A stretch of DNA of 64,000 bases from positions 124,001-188,000 of the forward strand of contig NZ_CP130613.1 in the NCBI RefSeq assembly GCF_030623445.1, read 5' to 3'. Numbering within the stretch: the stretch's first letter is position 1; each line of letters starts with the position of its first letter. This stretch comes from Pseudogemmatithrix spongiicola. Lineage in GTDB: Bacteria; Gemmatimonadota; Gemmatimonadetes; Gemmatimonadales; Gemmatimonadaceae. The notes under the pieces are model-generated. The model saw nothing but the letters and a program-made list of their open reading frames with translations. It had not been told where the DNA came from and did not search any database. Made by a program: the position numbers and the translations under genes. Shown here piece after piece: positions 1 to 11,602 of this stretch.

Positions 1-1
1 G

Positions 2-1027
<1,026 letters not shown>

Positions 1028-1031
1028 AGCG

Positions 1032-2573
1032 ATGCAACTCACGCTCTGGACCTACGAGGGCCCGCCGCACGTCGGCGCGATGCGCATCGCCACGTCGATG
1101 CGCGAGGTGCACTACGTGCTGCACGCGCCGCAGGGCGACACCTACGCGGACCTGCTGTTCACGATGATCGAGCGCCGCGACAAGCGCCCGCCCGTGACGT
1201 ACACGACGTTCCAGGCCCGCGACCTGGGCGGCGACACCGCGAACCTCGTGGTGAGTGCCGTGCGCGATGCCTACGAGCGCTTCAAGCCGCAGGCGCTGCT
1301 GGTCGGCGATTCCTGCACGGCCGAACTGATCCAGGATCAATCGGGCGCGCTGGCGATGGGGATGAATCTCCCCGTGCCGGTGGTGCCGCTTGAACTGCCG
1401 GCGTACTCCAAGAAGGAGAACTGGGGCGCGTCGGAGACGTTCTACCATCTCGTGCGCGCGATGGTCGGCAGCGCGAAGCGCGAGCGTCCCCAGCGGTCGG
1501 CGGGGCAGCGCCCCAAGGCCAACCTGCTGGGCCCCACGGCGCTCGGCTTCCGCAGCCGCGATGACGTGCGCGAGGTACGCGCCCTGCTCGAAAGCGTTGG
1601 CGTGGACGTGCACGTCGTCGCGCCCTGGGACGCGACGCCGGCGCAGCTGCAGTCGCTTACCGACGCGGACTTCAACATCTGCCTGTATCCGGAGATCGCC
1701 CTCACGACGGCGAGCTGGCTGCAGCGCACGCAGGGCATGCCGTTCGTGAAGACGGTGCCGATCGGCGTCGGCGCCACGCGCGACTTCCTCACCGAAGTGG
1801 GCCAGCTCGCCGGTGTCGATGTCAGCGACGCCCTCGACGCCGCGCAGAGCCGCCTGCCTTGGTACTCGCGCTCGGTGGACTCGACCTACCTCACGGGCAA
1901 GCGCGTGTTCATCTTCGCCGACGGCACGCATGCGATCGCCGCGGCGCGCATCGCCCGCGACGAACTCGGCTTCACCGTGGTCGGGCTCGGCACCTACTCG
2001 CGCGAGATGGCCCGCGACGTCCGCGAGGCCGCGCAGCAGTATGGACTCGAGGCGCTGATCAGCGACGACTACCTCGAAGTGGAAGCGGCCATCGCCGCCG
2101 CAGCGCCGGAGCTGGTGCTCGGCTCGCAGATGGAGCGCCATATCGCGAAGCGCCTCGGCGTGCCCTGCGCCGTGATCAGCGGGCCTTTCCATGTGCAGGA
2201 CGTGCCGGCGCGGCACTCGCCGCAGATGGGCTGGGAAGGCGCCAACGTGATCTTCGACGCCTGGGTGCACCCGCTCATGATGGGGCTCGAGGAGCACCTG
2301 ATCGGCATGTTTCGCGAGGACTTTGAGTTCGGCGAGCACGGCTCGCACCACGGCAAGGCCCCAGCCAAGCGCCAGGAGCCCGAGCCGCTGCTCGTGGCGG
2401 TGGCCGCCGGCGCGCCGGCGTGGACGGCGGACGGCGAGAAGGAGCTCAAGAAGATCCCGTTCTTCGTGCGCAAGAAGGCGCGCATGAACACGGAGAAGTT
2501 CGCCGTCGAGCGCGGCATCGCGCAGATCGGCGTGGACACGCTCTACGAGGCCAAGGCACACTATGGCAAGTAA
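1032..2573 (+). CDS. bchB: Light-independent protochlorophyllide reductase subunit B
   Basis: A protein of 513 aa. BchB pairs with BchN to form the nitrogenase-like NB protein of dark protochlorophyllide reductase. The start is taken as ATG 1032 because it gives the canonical N-terminus [20 protein letters not shown]; an upstream in-frame ATG at 951 would lie deep inside bchN. Asp36, in the segment [12 protein letters not shown], corresponds to the unusual aspartate ligand of the NB cluster known from this family. The C-terminus carries the small BchB-specific domain ([19 protein letters not shown]) that contacts substrate. The gene begins 4 nt after bchN and its last 11 nt overlap bchH, so the three are probably co-translated. 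Confidence 0.97.
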   Translation: MQLTLWTYEGPPHVGAMRIATSMREVHYVLHAPQGDTYADLLFTMIERRDKRPPVTYTTFQARDLGGDTANLVVSAVRDAYERFKPQALLVGDSCTAELIQDQSGALAMGMNLPVPVVPLELPAYSKKENWGASETFYHLVRAMVGSAKRERPQRSAGQRPKANLLGPTALGFRSRDDVREVRALLESVGVDVHVVAPWDATPAQLQSLTDADFNICLYPEIALTTASWLQRTQGMPFVKTVPIGVGATRDFLTEVGQLAGVDVSDALDAAQSRLPWYSRSVDSTYLTGKRVFIFADGTHAIAAARIARDELGFTVVGLGTYSREMARDVREAAQQYGLEALISDDYLEVEAAIAAAAPELVLGSQMERHIAKRLGVPCAVISGPFHVQDVPARHSPQMGWEGANVIFDAWVHPLMMGLEEHLIGMFREDFEFGEHGSHHGKAPAKRQEPEPLLVAVAAGAPAWTADGEKELKKIPFFVRKKARMNTEKFAVERGIAQIGVDTLYEAKAHYGK

Positions 2574-5500
2574 GCGCGCGGCCGGGGCCTCGGCGGTGAA
2601 CGTCCGCGTCACGATCGTGACGCTGGATGCGCACTTTGCCGATGCCTTCGGACGCGCGAAGGCGTTGCTGGCCCGCGAACTGCCGGGCCTGACGCTGAGC
2701 ATGCACATCGCGGCGGACTACAGCGCCAACGAGGCGTTGGCCGAGCGCGCGCGGGCGGATATCGCGCAGGCCGACATCATCATCGCGGGGCAGCTGTTCA
2801 CGGAAGAGAGCGCGGGGCCGGTGAAGGACGCCATCGCGGCGCGGCGCAAGGACTGCGACGCGGTCTGCGCGATGCTCTGCGTGAACGAGATCGTGAAGCT
2901 GACGCGGCTGGGCAAGTACTCGATGGCCGACGAAGACCGGTCCCCGAGTCCGTGGTCGCCGCTGAACATCCTGAAGAAGCTGCGCGGTTCGCGCGACGAG
3001 GGCCGCAGCGCCGGCGAGCGCCAGCTCAACGTGCTGCGCCAGCTGCCGAAGCTGCTCAAGTTCATTCCTGGCGCGGCGCAGGACCTGCGCGCCTGGCTCC
3101 TCGCGATGCAGTACTGGCTGGCGGGTTCGGACACGAACCTCGCGAACCTCGTGAAGATGCTCGTGCACCGCTATGCGGCGGGGCCGCGCGCGGTGCTCCG
3201 GGGCACGCTCGACGTGCAGGAGCCCGAGGAGTATCCGGATGTGGGCGTGTATCACCCGTCGTTGCCGGGCCGCGGGATCAGCGCCGAGCTCAAGAAGCTG
3301 CCGACGAAGGGCAAGGCGGGCACGGTTGGCGTGCTGCTCGGGCGTTCGTACCTGCTCGCCGGCAACACGGCACACTACGATGCGGTGATCCGCGCGCTGG
3401 AGTCTCGCGGCCTGACGGTGATTCCCGCCTTTGCCAGCGGTCTCGACGCGCGTGCGGCGATCCACGAGTACTTCATGGACCGCAAGCTCGCGCTGCGCGG
3501 CACGCACAAGGCGACCATCGACGCCCTGGTGTCGCTCACCGGCTTCTCGCTGGTGGGCGGACCGGCCTACAACGACGCGGGAGCCGCGCAGGCGGTGCTG
3601 ACGGCGCTCGACGTGCCGTATCTCTCGCTGCAGACGCTGGAGTTCCAGACCGTCAGCGAGTGGGAGCGCGACCCGCGCGGACTGAACGCGCTGCAGGCGA
3701 CGTTGCAGGTGGCGATTCCCGAGCTCGATGGCGCGATCGGCCCGCTGGTCTACGGGGGCAAGGGTGAACCGAAGGAAGGCACAGCCGCGGCGTCGGAGCC
3801 GATCGTCGGACGCGTGGATGCCGTGGCGGCCCGCGTGGCCAAGCTGGTGCAGCTGCGGCGCAGGCCGCGCAGCCAGCGCAAAGTGAGCATCGTGCTGTTC
3901 AACTTCCCGCCAAACGCCGGCAATACGGGAAGCGCCGCGTACATCGCGGTCTTCGACTCGCTGTTCAATGTGCTGCAGGCGATGCAGCGCGAAGGCTATA
4001 CGGTGGACGTCCCCGAGAGCGCCGATGCGCTGCGGCAGATGATCACCGAGGGCAACGCGCAGCAGGTGGGTGCGCCGGCCAACGTGCATGCGTTGATCCG
4101 GGCCGACGACCACGTGCGCCGCGAGCCGTTCCTCCAGGAAATCGAAGCGGTGTGGGGACCGGCGCCGGGCAAGCAGCTGAGCAACGGCCGCGAGCTCTTC
4201 GTCATGGGCGCGCGGTTCGGCAACGTGTTCGTCGGCGTGCAACCGGCCTTCGGCTGGGAAGGCGATCCGATGCGCCTGCTGTTCCAGGGCAACTTCGCGC
4301 CGACGCACGCCTTCTGTGCGTTCTATCGCTGGATGCGCGAGGACTTCGGCGCGGACGTCGTGCTGCATTTCGGCACGCATGGCGCGTTGGAGTTCATGCC
4401 GGGCAAGCAGGTCGGCCTCACGGACAAGTGCTGGCCGGAGCGCCTGATCGGCGATCTGCCCAATGTGTATCTCTACGCCTCGAACAATTCGTCGGAAGGC
4501 ACGATGGCCAAGCGGCGCGGTGGCGCGGCGCTGGTCAGCTATCTCACGCCGCCGATCGCGCAGGCCGGGCTCTACAAGGATCTCGCGACGCTCAAGGCCT
4601 CGCTCGATGCCTTCCGCTCGCAGGACGATCCGGACCATGCGCTGGCCGAGGTGCTGCAGGAGCAGGCGGCTGCCCTCGACCTCTGCAAGCTCGAGCCGAA
4701 GTGGAACGGCGACACTGGCGAACGCGTCGCGGATGTTCGGGCGCGGCTGCTGGAGCTCGAGTATTCGCTGATCCCGATGGGTCTCCACGTAGTCGGCGAG
4801 GGCATGCCCGAGCAGGCGCGCCGCGACACGATCAAGGCGATCCGCGATTCGATGCCCGATGGCTTCTCGGATGCCGAGGCGACGGAGCTCGATCGCTTGC
4901 TTGCCGAGGACCATGAGATTCCTGGCATCCTGCGGGCACTGGATGCGCGCTATGTGCCGCCCGCACCGGGCGGCGACATCGTGCGCACGCCGAAGATCGT
5001 GCCGACGGGCCGCAACCTGTACGGCTTCGATCCCTACAAGGTGCCGAGCGCCTATGCGTTGATCGACGGCCGCAAGCGTGCGGACTTGCTGCTGGCGCGT
5101 CATGTGGCCGATGGGCACGCGCTGCCGGAGACGGTGGCCTTCGTGCTCTGGGGTACGGACAACATGAAGACGGAAGGCGCGCCGATCGCGCAGGTGCTGG
5201 CGCTCATGGGTGCCGCCCCGCGCTTCGATGCGGTTGGACGGCTCGCGGGCGCCCGACTCCTTCCGCTCGAGTCGCTGGGCCGTCCGCGCATCGATGTCGT
5301 TTGCACGCTCTCCGGCATCTTCCGCGACCTGCTGCCGCTCCAGACCAAGTTGATCGCCGAAGCGGCGCTGCTGGCCTCGCAGGCCGACGAGCCCATCGAA
5401 GGCAACTACATCAAGAAGCACACGCTGGAGCACATGCAGTCGCTCGGGCTCTCGCTCGACGAAGCGGCGCTGCGCGTGTTCTCCAATGCCGACGGCGCCT

Positions 5501-6195
5501 ACGGATCGAACGTCAACCTCTTGGTCGAGACCGGCCAGTGGCAGCAGGAAGACGAGCTCGCCGAGCAGTTCGTGCAACGCAAGAGCTTTGCCTACGGCGT
5601 GAAGGCCGGCGTGAAGGCGATGCCCGCGCTCATGCAGCGCGCGCTCGGCGGTGCCGACGTCGCGTTCCAGAATCTCGACTCCGTCGAGCTCGGTGCGACG
5701 GACATCGACCAATACGTGGAGTCGCTGGGCGGCATGAACCGCGTGATCACACGCGCCAAGGGCGCCGAGGTGCCGGTGTACCTCGGCGACCACACGGGCA
5801 AGGACGGCCGCGTGCGCACGCTGGGCGAGCAGGTCGCGCTCGAGACGCGGACGCGCATGCTGAACCCCAAGTGGTACGAGGCCCAGTTGCAGCAGGGCTA
5901 CGAGGGCGCGCGCAACATCGCCGGCCACGTGGCGACGACGCTGGGCTGGAGCGCCACGGCGGGGAACGTGCCGCAGTGGGTCTATACGGACATCACGAAC
6001 ACCTTCGTGCTCGATCCCGCGATGCGGGAGCGGCTGGCGAAGGCGAATCCGAATGCGGCGGTGGGCATGACCCAGCGCCTGATGGAAGCGCATGACCGAG
6101 GCTACTGGCAGCCGAGCGAGGAGATGCTCGCCAAGCTGCGGGAGGCGTCGGAGGACTTGGAGGACCGGCTCGAGGGCGTCAGCGCGGTGGCGTAG
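2563..6195 (+). CDS. bchH: Magnesium chelatase subunit H
   Basis: A protein of 1210 aa, normal for BchH (about 1190-1290). It is the porphyrin-binding catalytic subunit that inserts Mg2+ into protoporphyrin IX with the BchI/BchD AAA+ motor. The N-terminal domain begins [16 protein letters not shown]. The cobaltochelatase CobN/Mg-chelatase core follows, including [20 protein letters not shown] and later [20 protein letters not shown]. The ATG overlaps the last 11 nt of bchB, indicating translational coupling. Its partner subunits bchI and bchD are in this window but about 50 kb away in the second half of the cluster. A long open frame on the opposite strand is a GC-driven shadow. Confidence 0.97.
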   Translation: MASKRAAGASAVNVRVTIVTLDAHFADAFGRAKALLARELPGLTLSMHIAADYSANEALAERARADIAQADIIIAGQLFTEESAGPVKDAIAARRKDCDAVCAMLCVNEIVKLTRLGKYSMADEDRSPSPWSPLNILKKLRGSRDEGRSAGERQLNVLRQLPKLLKFIPGAAQDLRAWLLAMQYWLAGSDTNLANLVKMLVHRYAAGPRAVLRGTLDVQEPEEYPDVGVYHPSLPGRGISAELKKLPTKGKAGTVGVLLGRSYLLAGNTAHYDAVIRALESRGLTVIPAFASGLDARAAIHEYFMDRKLALRGTHKATIDALVSLTGFSLVGGPAYNDAGAAQAVLTALDVPYLSLQTLEFQTVSEWERDPRGLNALQATLQVAIPELDGAIGPLVYGGKGEPKEGTAAASEPIVGRVDAVAARVAKLVQLRRRPRSQRKVSIVLFNFPPNAGNTGSAAYIAVFDSLFNVLQAMQREGYTVDVPESADALRQMITEGNAQQVGAPANVHALIRADDHVRREPFLQEIEAVWGPAPGKQLSNGRELFVMGARFGNVFVGVQPAFGWEGDPMRLLFQGNFAPTHAFCAFYRWMREDFGADVVLHFGTHGALEFMPGKQVGLTDKCWPERLIGDLPNVYLYASNNSSEGTMAKRRGGAALVSYLTPPIAQAGLYKDLATLKASLDAFRSQDDPDHALAEVLQEQAAALDLCKLEPKWNGDTGERVADVRARLLELEYSLIPMGLHVVGEGMPEQARRDTIKAIRDSMPDGFSDAEATELDRLLAEDHEIPGILRALDARYVPPAPGGDIVRTPKIVPTGRNLYGFDPYKVPSAYALIDGRKRADLLLARHVADGHALPETVAFVLWGTDNMKTEGAPIAQVLALMGAAPRFDAVGRLAGARLLPLESLGRPRIDVVCTLSGIFRDLLPLQTKLIAEAALLASQADEPIEGNYIKKHTLEHMQSLGLSLDEAALRVFSNADGAYGSNVNLLVETGQWQQEDELAEQFVQRKSFAYGVKAGVKAMPALMQRALGGADVAFQNLDSVELGATDIDQYVESLGGMNRVITRAKGAEVPVYLGDHTGKDGRVRTLGEQVALETRTRMLNPKWYEAQLQQGYEGARNIAGHVATTLGWSATAGNVPQWVYTDITNTFVLDPAMRERLAKANPNAAVGMTQRLMEAHDRGYWQPSEEMLAKLREASEDLEDRLEGVSAVA

Positions 6196-7163
<968 letters not shown>

Positions 7164-7164
<1 letters not shown>

Positions 7165-7910
7165 TGCCGGGCACTCCCTCCACGCCGCCGACCGCCGCCC
7201 TCCCGGGCGGCTACGCGCGCACGCGTGCGTGGCTGCACGAGTATTTCGACCGCCAGGCGGCGAAGTCCTGGGAGACGCTGACCTCGGACGCGCCGGTGAG
7301 CGGTATCCGCGCGACCGTGCGCGCCGGGCGCGATCGCATGCGCACGCTGATGCTCTCGTGGCTGCCGACCAACCTGTCCGGGGTGCGCGTGCTCGACGCC
7401 GGCTGCGGGACGGGCGCGGCGAGCATCGAGTTGGCGCGGCGCGGCGCCGAGGTCGTGGCCATCGACCTCTCGCCGACGCTGGTGGATGTCGCGCGGCAGC
7501 GGGCGGCCCAGAGCACGCTGCGCGGCAGCATCGACTTCCGCGCCGGCGACATGCTCGACGCGGCGCTCGGCGAGTTCGACTACGTGTTCGCGATGGACTC
7601 GCTCATCCACTACGAGCTCGCCGACGCGGTCGCCGCGGTCAGCGCCTTGGCTCCGCGCGTGCGCCAGGGCTTCGTCTTCACCTTCGCCCCGCGCACGCCG
7701 CTGCTCGCGACCATGCATGCCGTGGGCAAGTGGTTCCCGCGCGCCGATCGCGCGCCGCAGATCGTGCCGACCGCGGAGCAGGCGCTGCGCGACGCATTGC
7801 AGCAGGCGCTGCCCGGCTTCACGGCCGGGCGGACGCAGCAGGTGAAGAGTTCGTTCTACACCTCGCAGGCGATGGAACTGCAGTCCACCCCCCGGAGGAT
7901 CTCGCCATGA
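7164..7910 (+). CDS. bchM: Magnesium-protoporphyrin IX O-methyltransferase
   Basis: A SAM-dependent methyltransferase of 248 aa that converts Mg-protoporphyrin IX to its monomethyl ester, the substrate for AcsF. The N-terminus HEYFDRQAAKSWETLTSDAPVS is typical of BchM/ChlM. SAM motif I is VLDAGCGTGAASIEL (residues 76-90), followed by VVAIDLSPTLVDVAR. The start is ATG 7164, overlapping the bchL stop as ATGA. Its own stop overlaps the next ATG in the same way. The order bchL-bchM matches proteobacterial and gemmatimonad clusters. Confidence 0.95.
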
Positions 7911-8227
7911 TGTCCTGGATTGTCCTCTCAGCCGCCGTAATCGGCGCCTGGGCGCTGTACCGACGCACGCGCGTGGTTCCCTGCACGATCGACCTCGAGT
8001 CGCATCCGACGCACCTGCATGCCCATGTCGAGCTCAAGGGCTACGACGTGCATGAGGGCGATGAGGTGCTGGTGCACAACGCGCCGAATCGCGTGAAGCT
8101 CGTCGAGAAGCGGGTGCTCGAGTCCACGGCGACGGTCAAGCAGGCGAGCTGGCCGCGTCGAGTGCTCGTGCGCGTGCTCGGGACCAGCGGCATCACCGAG
8201 CTGTACGAAGTCGGATTCGAGGGCTGA
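7907..8227 (+). CDS. Unknown small membrane-anchored protein of the photosynthesis operon
   Basis: A protein of 106 aa that I do not recognise as a named family. Residues 3-18 (SWIVLSAAVIGAWALY) form one transmembrane helix followed by RRTR, which predicts the C-terminal domain on the cytoplasmic side. The remainder is polar and looks beta-rich, with phrases such as HLHAHVELKGYDVHEGDEVLVHN. The ATG overlaps the bchM stop by 4 nt and acsF begins 3 nt after its stop, so it is translationally coupled between two bacteriochlorophyll enzymes. A role in cyclase function or pigment-complex assembly is an inference from position only. The overlapping starts and conserved operon spacing argue that it is a real gene. 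Confidence 0.8.
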   Translation: MMSWIVLSAAVIGAWALYRRTRVVPCTIDLESHPTHLHAHVELKGYDVHEGDEVLVHNAPNRVKLVEKRVLESTATVKQASWPRRVLVRVLGTSGITELYEVGFEG

Positions 8228-8230
8228 GCC

Positions 8231-9307
8231 ATGTACGAAGCGACGATGAAGCCCCCCATGAAGGAAGTGAACGAGTCGACGAAGGCCGCGACCGAGGACG
8301 CCGTCCTCAACCCGCGCTTCTATACGACGGACTTCGCCGAGATGGACCGCCTGGACGTCTCCGCCCTGCGCAAGGACTGGGACGAGCTGGTGGACGAGTT
8401 CCGCCGCGACCCGAACAAGAACCACTTCAAGCGCAACGAGGAGTTCGAGGCCCTGGACTTCACGGGCTGGAGCCCGGAGCTCAAGACGGCGTTCATCGAG
8501 TTCCTCGTGAGCTCGGTGACGGCGGAGTTCTCCGGCTGCATCCTCTACGCCGAGATCAAGAAGCGCGTGAAGAACCAGGACATCCGCGACCTCTTCGGCT
8601 TCATGAGCCGCGACGAGGGCCGGCACGCCGGGTTCATCAACCACACGCTGGCCGACTTCAACGTGGCCGTGGACCTCTCGTTCCTGACCAAGGCCAAGAA
8701 GTACACGTACTTCAAGCCCAAGTACATCTACTACGCCACGTACCTGTCGGAGAAGATCGGCTACGCGCGCTACATCACGATCTTCCGCCAGCTGGAGAAG
8801 CATCCGGAGTACCGCTTCCATCCGATCTTCAAGTGGTTCGAGAACTGGTGCCACGACGAGTTCCGCCACGGCGAGGCCTTCGCGGTGCTGATGCGGGCCA
8901 ATCCGCAGTTCCTGCAGGGCGGCAACAAGATCTGGATCCGCTTCTTCCTGCTCGCCGTGTTCGCGACGATGTACGTGCGCGACCATGCGCGCCGCGGGTT
9001 CTTCGAGTCGCTGGGCTTCGACGTGGATGACTTCGACCGCCGCGTCATCAAGCTCACGAACGAGATCAGCCAGCAGTGCTTCCCGGTGACCATCGACACG
9101 GACAACCCGAAGTTCTGGGCCCTGCTCGAGACGATGAACCAGAACATGCAGGCCATCGAGCGCGGCAACAAAGCCGGCGGCCTCGGCGGCTGGCTCACGA
9201 GCACGGGCGCCAAGCTCAGCAACGGCTGGACCTTCCTGCGGCTCATGCTGCTGCCGGCGGTGCACAAGCCGCTGCCCGCCAACTTCCGGCTCGAGCCGGT
9301 GTGGTAA
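8231..9307 (+). CDS. acsF: Mg-protoporphyrin IX monomethyl ester oxidative (aerobic) cyclase
   Basis: A diiron oxygenase of 358 aa that forms the isocyclic ring E of bacteriochlorophyll using O2. Diiron ligand motifs are visible: Glu99 (TAEFSGC), Glu129-His132 (RDEGRH) and Glu210-His213 (HDEFRH). The presence of acsF shows an aerobic route for ring closure. No bchE (radical SAM cyclase) is seen in the window. It starts 3 nt after the 106-aa gene and is followed 10 nt later by lhaA. Length and sequence are typical of the proteobacterial/gemmatimonad enzyme. Confidence 0.97.
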   Translation: MYEATMKPPMKEVNESTKAATEDAVLNPRFYTTDFAEMDRLDVSALRKDWDELVDEFRRDPNKNHFKRNEEFEALDFTGWSPELKTAFIEFLVSSVTAEFSGCILYAEIKKRVKNQDIRDLFGFMSRDEGRHAGFINHTLADFNVAVDLSFLTKAKKYTYFKPKYIYYATYLSEKIGYARYITIFRQLEKHPEYRFHPIFKWFENWCHDEFRHGEAFAVLMRANPQFLQGGNKIWIRFFLLAVFATMYVRDHARRGFFESLGFDVDDFDRRVIKLTNEISQQCFPVTIDTDNPKFWALLETMNQNMQAIERGNKAGGLGGWLTSTGAKLSNGWTFLRLMLLPAVHKPLPANFRLEPVW

Positions 9308-9317
9308 GGGGTATGCG

Positions 9318-10766
9318 ATGAGCGCCGCGCCGTCAATCATCACGCGGACGATCCAGCAATTGGGTCCGCGCTTCATGCCGTTCGCGGACATCGCGACGGA
9401 TGACGTGCCGCTGTCGCGCTTCCTGCGGCTGAGCCTGTTCCAGCTCACCGTGGGCATGGCGACGACGCTGTTCTATGGCACGCTGAACCGCGTGATGATT
9501 CTCGAGCTGGGCGTGCCGGCGACGCTGGTGGCGGCGTTCATCGCGATCCCGTTGTTGGTGGCACCGTTCCGGGCGCTCATCGGCTTCAAGTCGGATACAT
9601 ACCGCAACGTGCTGGGCTGGCGGCGCGTGCCGTTCATCTGGTTCGGCACGCTGGCCATGTTCGGCGGGTTGGCCATCATGCCGTTCGCGCTGATCGTGCT
9701 GAGCGGCGAACAGATCTGGGGCGGTCGCTGGATCCCGTTGGCGGGTTCCGCCTTGGCGTTCTTCTTGGTTGGCGCCGGCGCGCACACCGTGCAGACCAGC
9801 GGTCTGGCGTTGGCCACCGACCTCTCTACGGAAGAGAAGCGCCCGCGCGTCATCGCCCTCATGTACGTGATGATGCTCCTGGGCGCGCTCATCTCGGCGT
9901 TCGTGCTCGGCGGCCTGCTGCAGGACTTCACCAGCATCAAGCTGATCCAGGTCATCCAGGGTGCGGCGCTGTTCACGCTGGTGATCAACACGATCTCGCT
10001 GTGGAAACAGGAGGCACGGCGCCGCGGCGTCGTGCCGTACGCCAAGGGCGAACGCCGGCCGTTGTTCCTCGATGCTTGGCGTGCGTTCCTCAAGGGCGGC
10101 AACGCCATCCGCTTGTTGGTCGCGACGGGCCTCGGCTTCTTCGCCTTCAACATGCAGGACGTGCTGCTCGAACCGTACGGCGGCGAGATCCTCGGATGGA
10201 CCGTGGGGCAGACCACCTCGTTGACGGGCCTTACGGCCGCTGGCGCCATCGTCGCGTTCCTCTGGGCGGCGCGGATGATGGAGCGCGGCTCCGACGCCGT
10301 GCGCGTCGCGGCCCTCGGCTGCTTCCTCGGCGTGATGAGCTTCTGCGCCGTGATCTTCGCCTCGCCGCTGCAGAGTTCGACGATGTTCGCGGGCGGGGCG
10401 TTCCTGATGGGTATGGGCGAAGGCCTGTTCGCCGTGGGGACGCTGAGTGCGGCGATGGGGCTGCGCGATGCCACGCAGCACGGCATCGCGCTGGGGGCTT
10501 GGGGCGCGGTGTTCGCCAGCTCCGAGGGACTGTCGATGTTCGGCGCCGGCGTGATCCGCGACTGGGTGGTGCGGGGCATCGCCGATGGTCGCATCACGGG
10601 GGCGATGGCGGATCCCAGTGTGCCGTACAGCGTGGTTTATCACATCGAAACCTTGCTGTTGTTCGCGACGCTGGTGGCCTTGGGGCCGCTGGTGCGGTTG
10701 GTGCGAGCGGGCGCGATTGCGCGGGAGACGGGGAAGGAGTTTGGGTTGGCGGAGTTGCCGGCTTGA
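9318..10766 (+). CDS. lhaA: LhaA/PucC-family light-harvesting assembly transporter (BCD family MFS)
   Basis: An integral membrane protein of 482 aa with about 12 hydrophobic segments of the BCD (bacteriochlorophyll delivery) branch of the major facilitator superfamily. Family phrases include VGMATTLFYGTLNRVMI, PFRALIGFKSD and GAGAHTVQTSGLALATDL. These proteins assist insertion of pigment or LH polypeptides into antenna complexes. LhaA and PucC are paralogous; the position between acsF and puhA favours LhaA. The last base of its stop codon is the first base of a copy of the dispersed hairpin repeat described separately. About 93 nt separate it from puhA. Confidence 0.92.
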   Translation: MSAAPSIITRTIQQLGPRFMPFADIATDDVPLSRFLRLSLFQLTVGMATTLFYGTLNRVMILELGVPATLVAAFIAIPLLVAPFRALIGFKSDTYRNVLGWRRVPFIWFGTLAMFGGLAIMPFALIVLSGEQIWGGRWIPLAGSALAFFLVGAGAHTVQTSGLALATDLSTEEKRPRVIALMYVMMLLGALISAFVLGGLLQDFTSIKLIQVIQGAALFTLVINTISLWKQEARRRGVVPYAKGERRPLFLDAWRAFLKGGNAIRLLVATGLGFFAFNMQDVLLEPYGGEILGWTVGQTTSLTGLTAAGAIVAFLWAARMMERGSDAVRVAALGCFLGVMSFCAVIFASPLQSSTMFAGGAFLMGMGEGLFAVGTLSAAMGLRDATQHGIALGAWGAVFASSEGLSMFGAGVIRDWVVRGIADGRITGAMADPSVPYSVVYHIETLLLFATLVALGPLVRLVRAGAIARETGKEFGLAELPA

Positions 10767-10803
10767 ACTGCAGTTACGAGTTGGAAGTTGTGAGTTGGAA
10801 GTG
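10766..10803. repeat. Dispersed heptamer repeat, copy 1 (single arm)
   Basis: It begins with AACTGCAGTTACGAGTTG, followed by degenerate 7-nt units of the type GAAGTTG / TGAGTTG. The same 18-nt terminus recurs at 23370-23387 (reverse orientation), 26666-26683 and 55818-55835. This copy has only one arm and lies between lhaA and puhA, inside the photosynthesis operon. Confidence 0.75.
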
Positions 10804-10859
10804 GAACGACGATGCGGACGGTTGGTTCTTGCTGGTTACTTGAACGGGGGGAGGGAGTG

Positions 10860-11063
10860 ATGGAGTACATCGATGGAGCACAGATCGCCCTGTACGCATT
10901 CTGGGCGTTCTTCCTCGGCCTGGTGTTCTACCTGCGGCGCGAGGACAAGCGCGAGGGCTATCCGCTCGACTCGCCGCAAGGCAAGCGTGAGGGTTGGCCG
11001 ACGGTGCCGCCCAAGAAGGAGTACCTGCACGTCACCAACCACGTGGACGGAGGGTCGCACTGA
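10860..11063 (+). CDS. puhA: Photosynthetic reaction centre H subunit, N-terminal transmembrane polypeptide
   Basis: A protein of 67 aa corresponding to the membrane-anchor part of PuhA. It has a single transmembrane helix ([19 protein letters not shown], residues 7-25) and then the hallmark [20 protein letters not shown] linker, matching the first 60 or so residues of proteobacterial H subunits. The strong purine-rich site GGGGGGAGGGAG precedes ATG 10860. The frame ends at TGA 11061-11063, which overlaps the start of the next ORF encoding the rest of the subunit. From memory, a two-polypeptide H subunit was reported in the Gemmatimonas phototrophica photosystem structure; I cannot verify that here. 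Confidence 0.88.
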   Translation: MEYIDGAQIALYAFWAFFLGLVFYLRREDKREGYPLDSPQGKREGWPTVPPKKEYLHVTNHVDGGSH

Positions 11064-11602
11064 TGTCGGAACTCAAGGCTACGCCGGTGGACCACTACAA
11101 CGGCTCGCCGTTGGTGCCGACCGGCAACCCGATGATCGACGGCGTGGGTCCTGCCGCGTGGGCGAATCGCGCTGATGTCGCCGACCTCACGGTGCGTGGC
11201 GAGCCGAAGATCGTGCCGATGCGCGTCGCGCCCGGCTATACGATCGCCGCGGGCGATCCCGATCCGCGCGGACTCCCCGTGAAGGCCTGCGACGGCAACA
11301 TCGCCGGCACGATCGTGGACCTCTGGGTGAATCGCTCCGAACCGCAGGTGAGCTTCTATGAAGTGCAGCTCACGAGCGGCGCGCGCAAGCTGCTGCCGGC
11401 CGCGCTGGTGCAGTGGCCGCACTTCGGGCTCTGGGGCAACGACCACGTGATCGTGAAGGCGATCACCGCCGCGCAGTTCGCGGACGTCCCGACCACGAAG
11501 CGCGATGACCGCATCACGCTGCTGGAAGAGGACAAGATCATGGCGTACTACGCAGGCGGCCACCTGTACGCGACGCCGTCGCGTGCGGAGCCGATCATCT
11601 GA
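11063..11602 (+). CDS. puhA: Photosynthetic reaction centre H subunit, cytoplasmic polypeptide
   Basis: A protein of 179 aa matching the cytoplasmic barrel (PRC-barrel-like) part of PuhA: GNPMIDGVGPAAWANRADV, GLPVKACDGNIAGTIVDLW, and the C-terminal ITLLEEDKIMAYYAGGHLYA typical of H subunits. It has no transmembrane helix. ATG 11063 overlaps the preceding TGA (ATGA) and has its own GGAGGG site at 11049-11054 with an 8-nt spacer, so this is a true start rather than a sequencing frameshift. The two ORFs together cover the whole length of a normal H subunit. The stop overlaps the puhB start. Confidence 0.92.
   Translation: MSELKATPVDHYNGSPLVPTGNPMIDGVGPAAWANRADVADLTVRGEPKIVPMRVAPGYTIAAGDPDPRGLPVKACDGNIAGTIVDLWVNRSEPQVSFYEVQLTSGARKLLPAALVQWPHFGLWGNDHVIVKAITAAQFADVPTTKRDDRITLLEEDKIMAYYAGGHLYATPSRAEPII

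Noticed and set aside
2446-6093. Very long open frame (about 1215 codons) on the minus strand opposite bchH
   Set aside because: It has the Arg/His/Ala-rich composition of an antisense shadow in high-GC DNA; the plus strand encodes an unmistakable BchH.
10860-11602. puhA split as a sequencing frameshift
   Set aside because: The junction has a proper ATGA overlap and a strong Shine-Dalgarno site for the second ORF, the arrangement seen throughout this operon, so a real two-gene structure is more likely.
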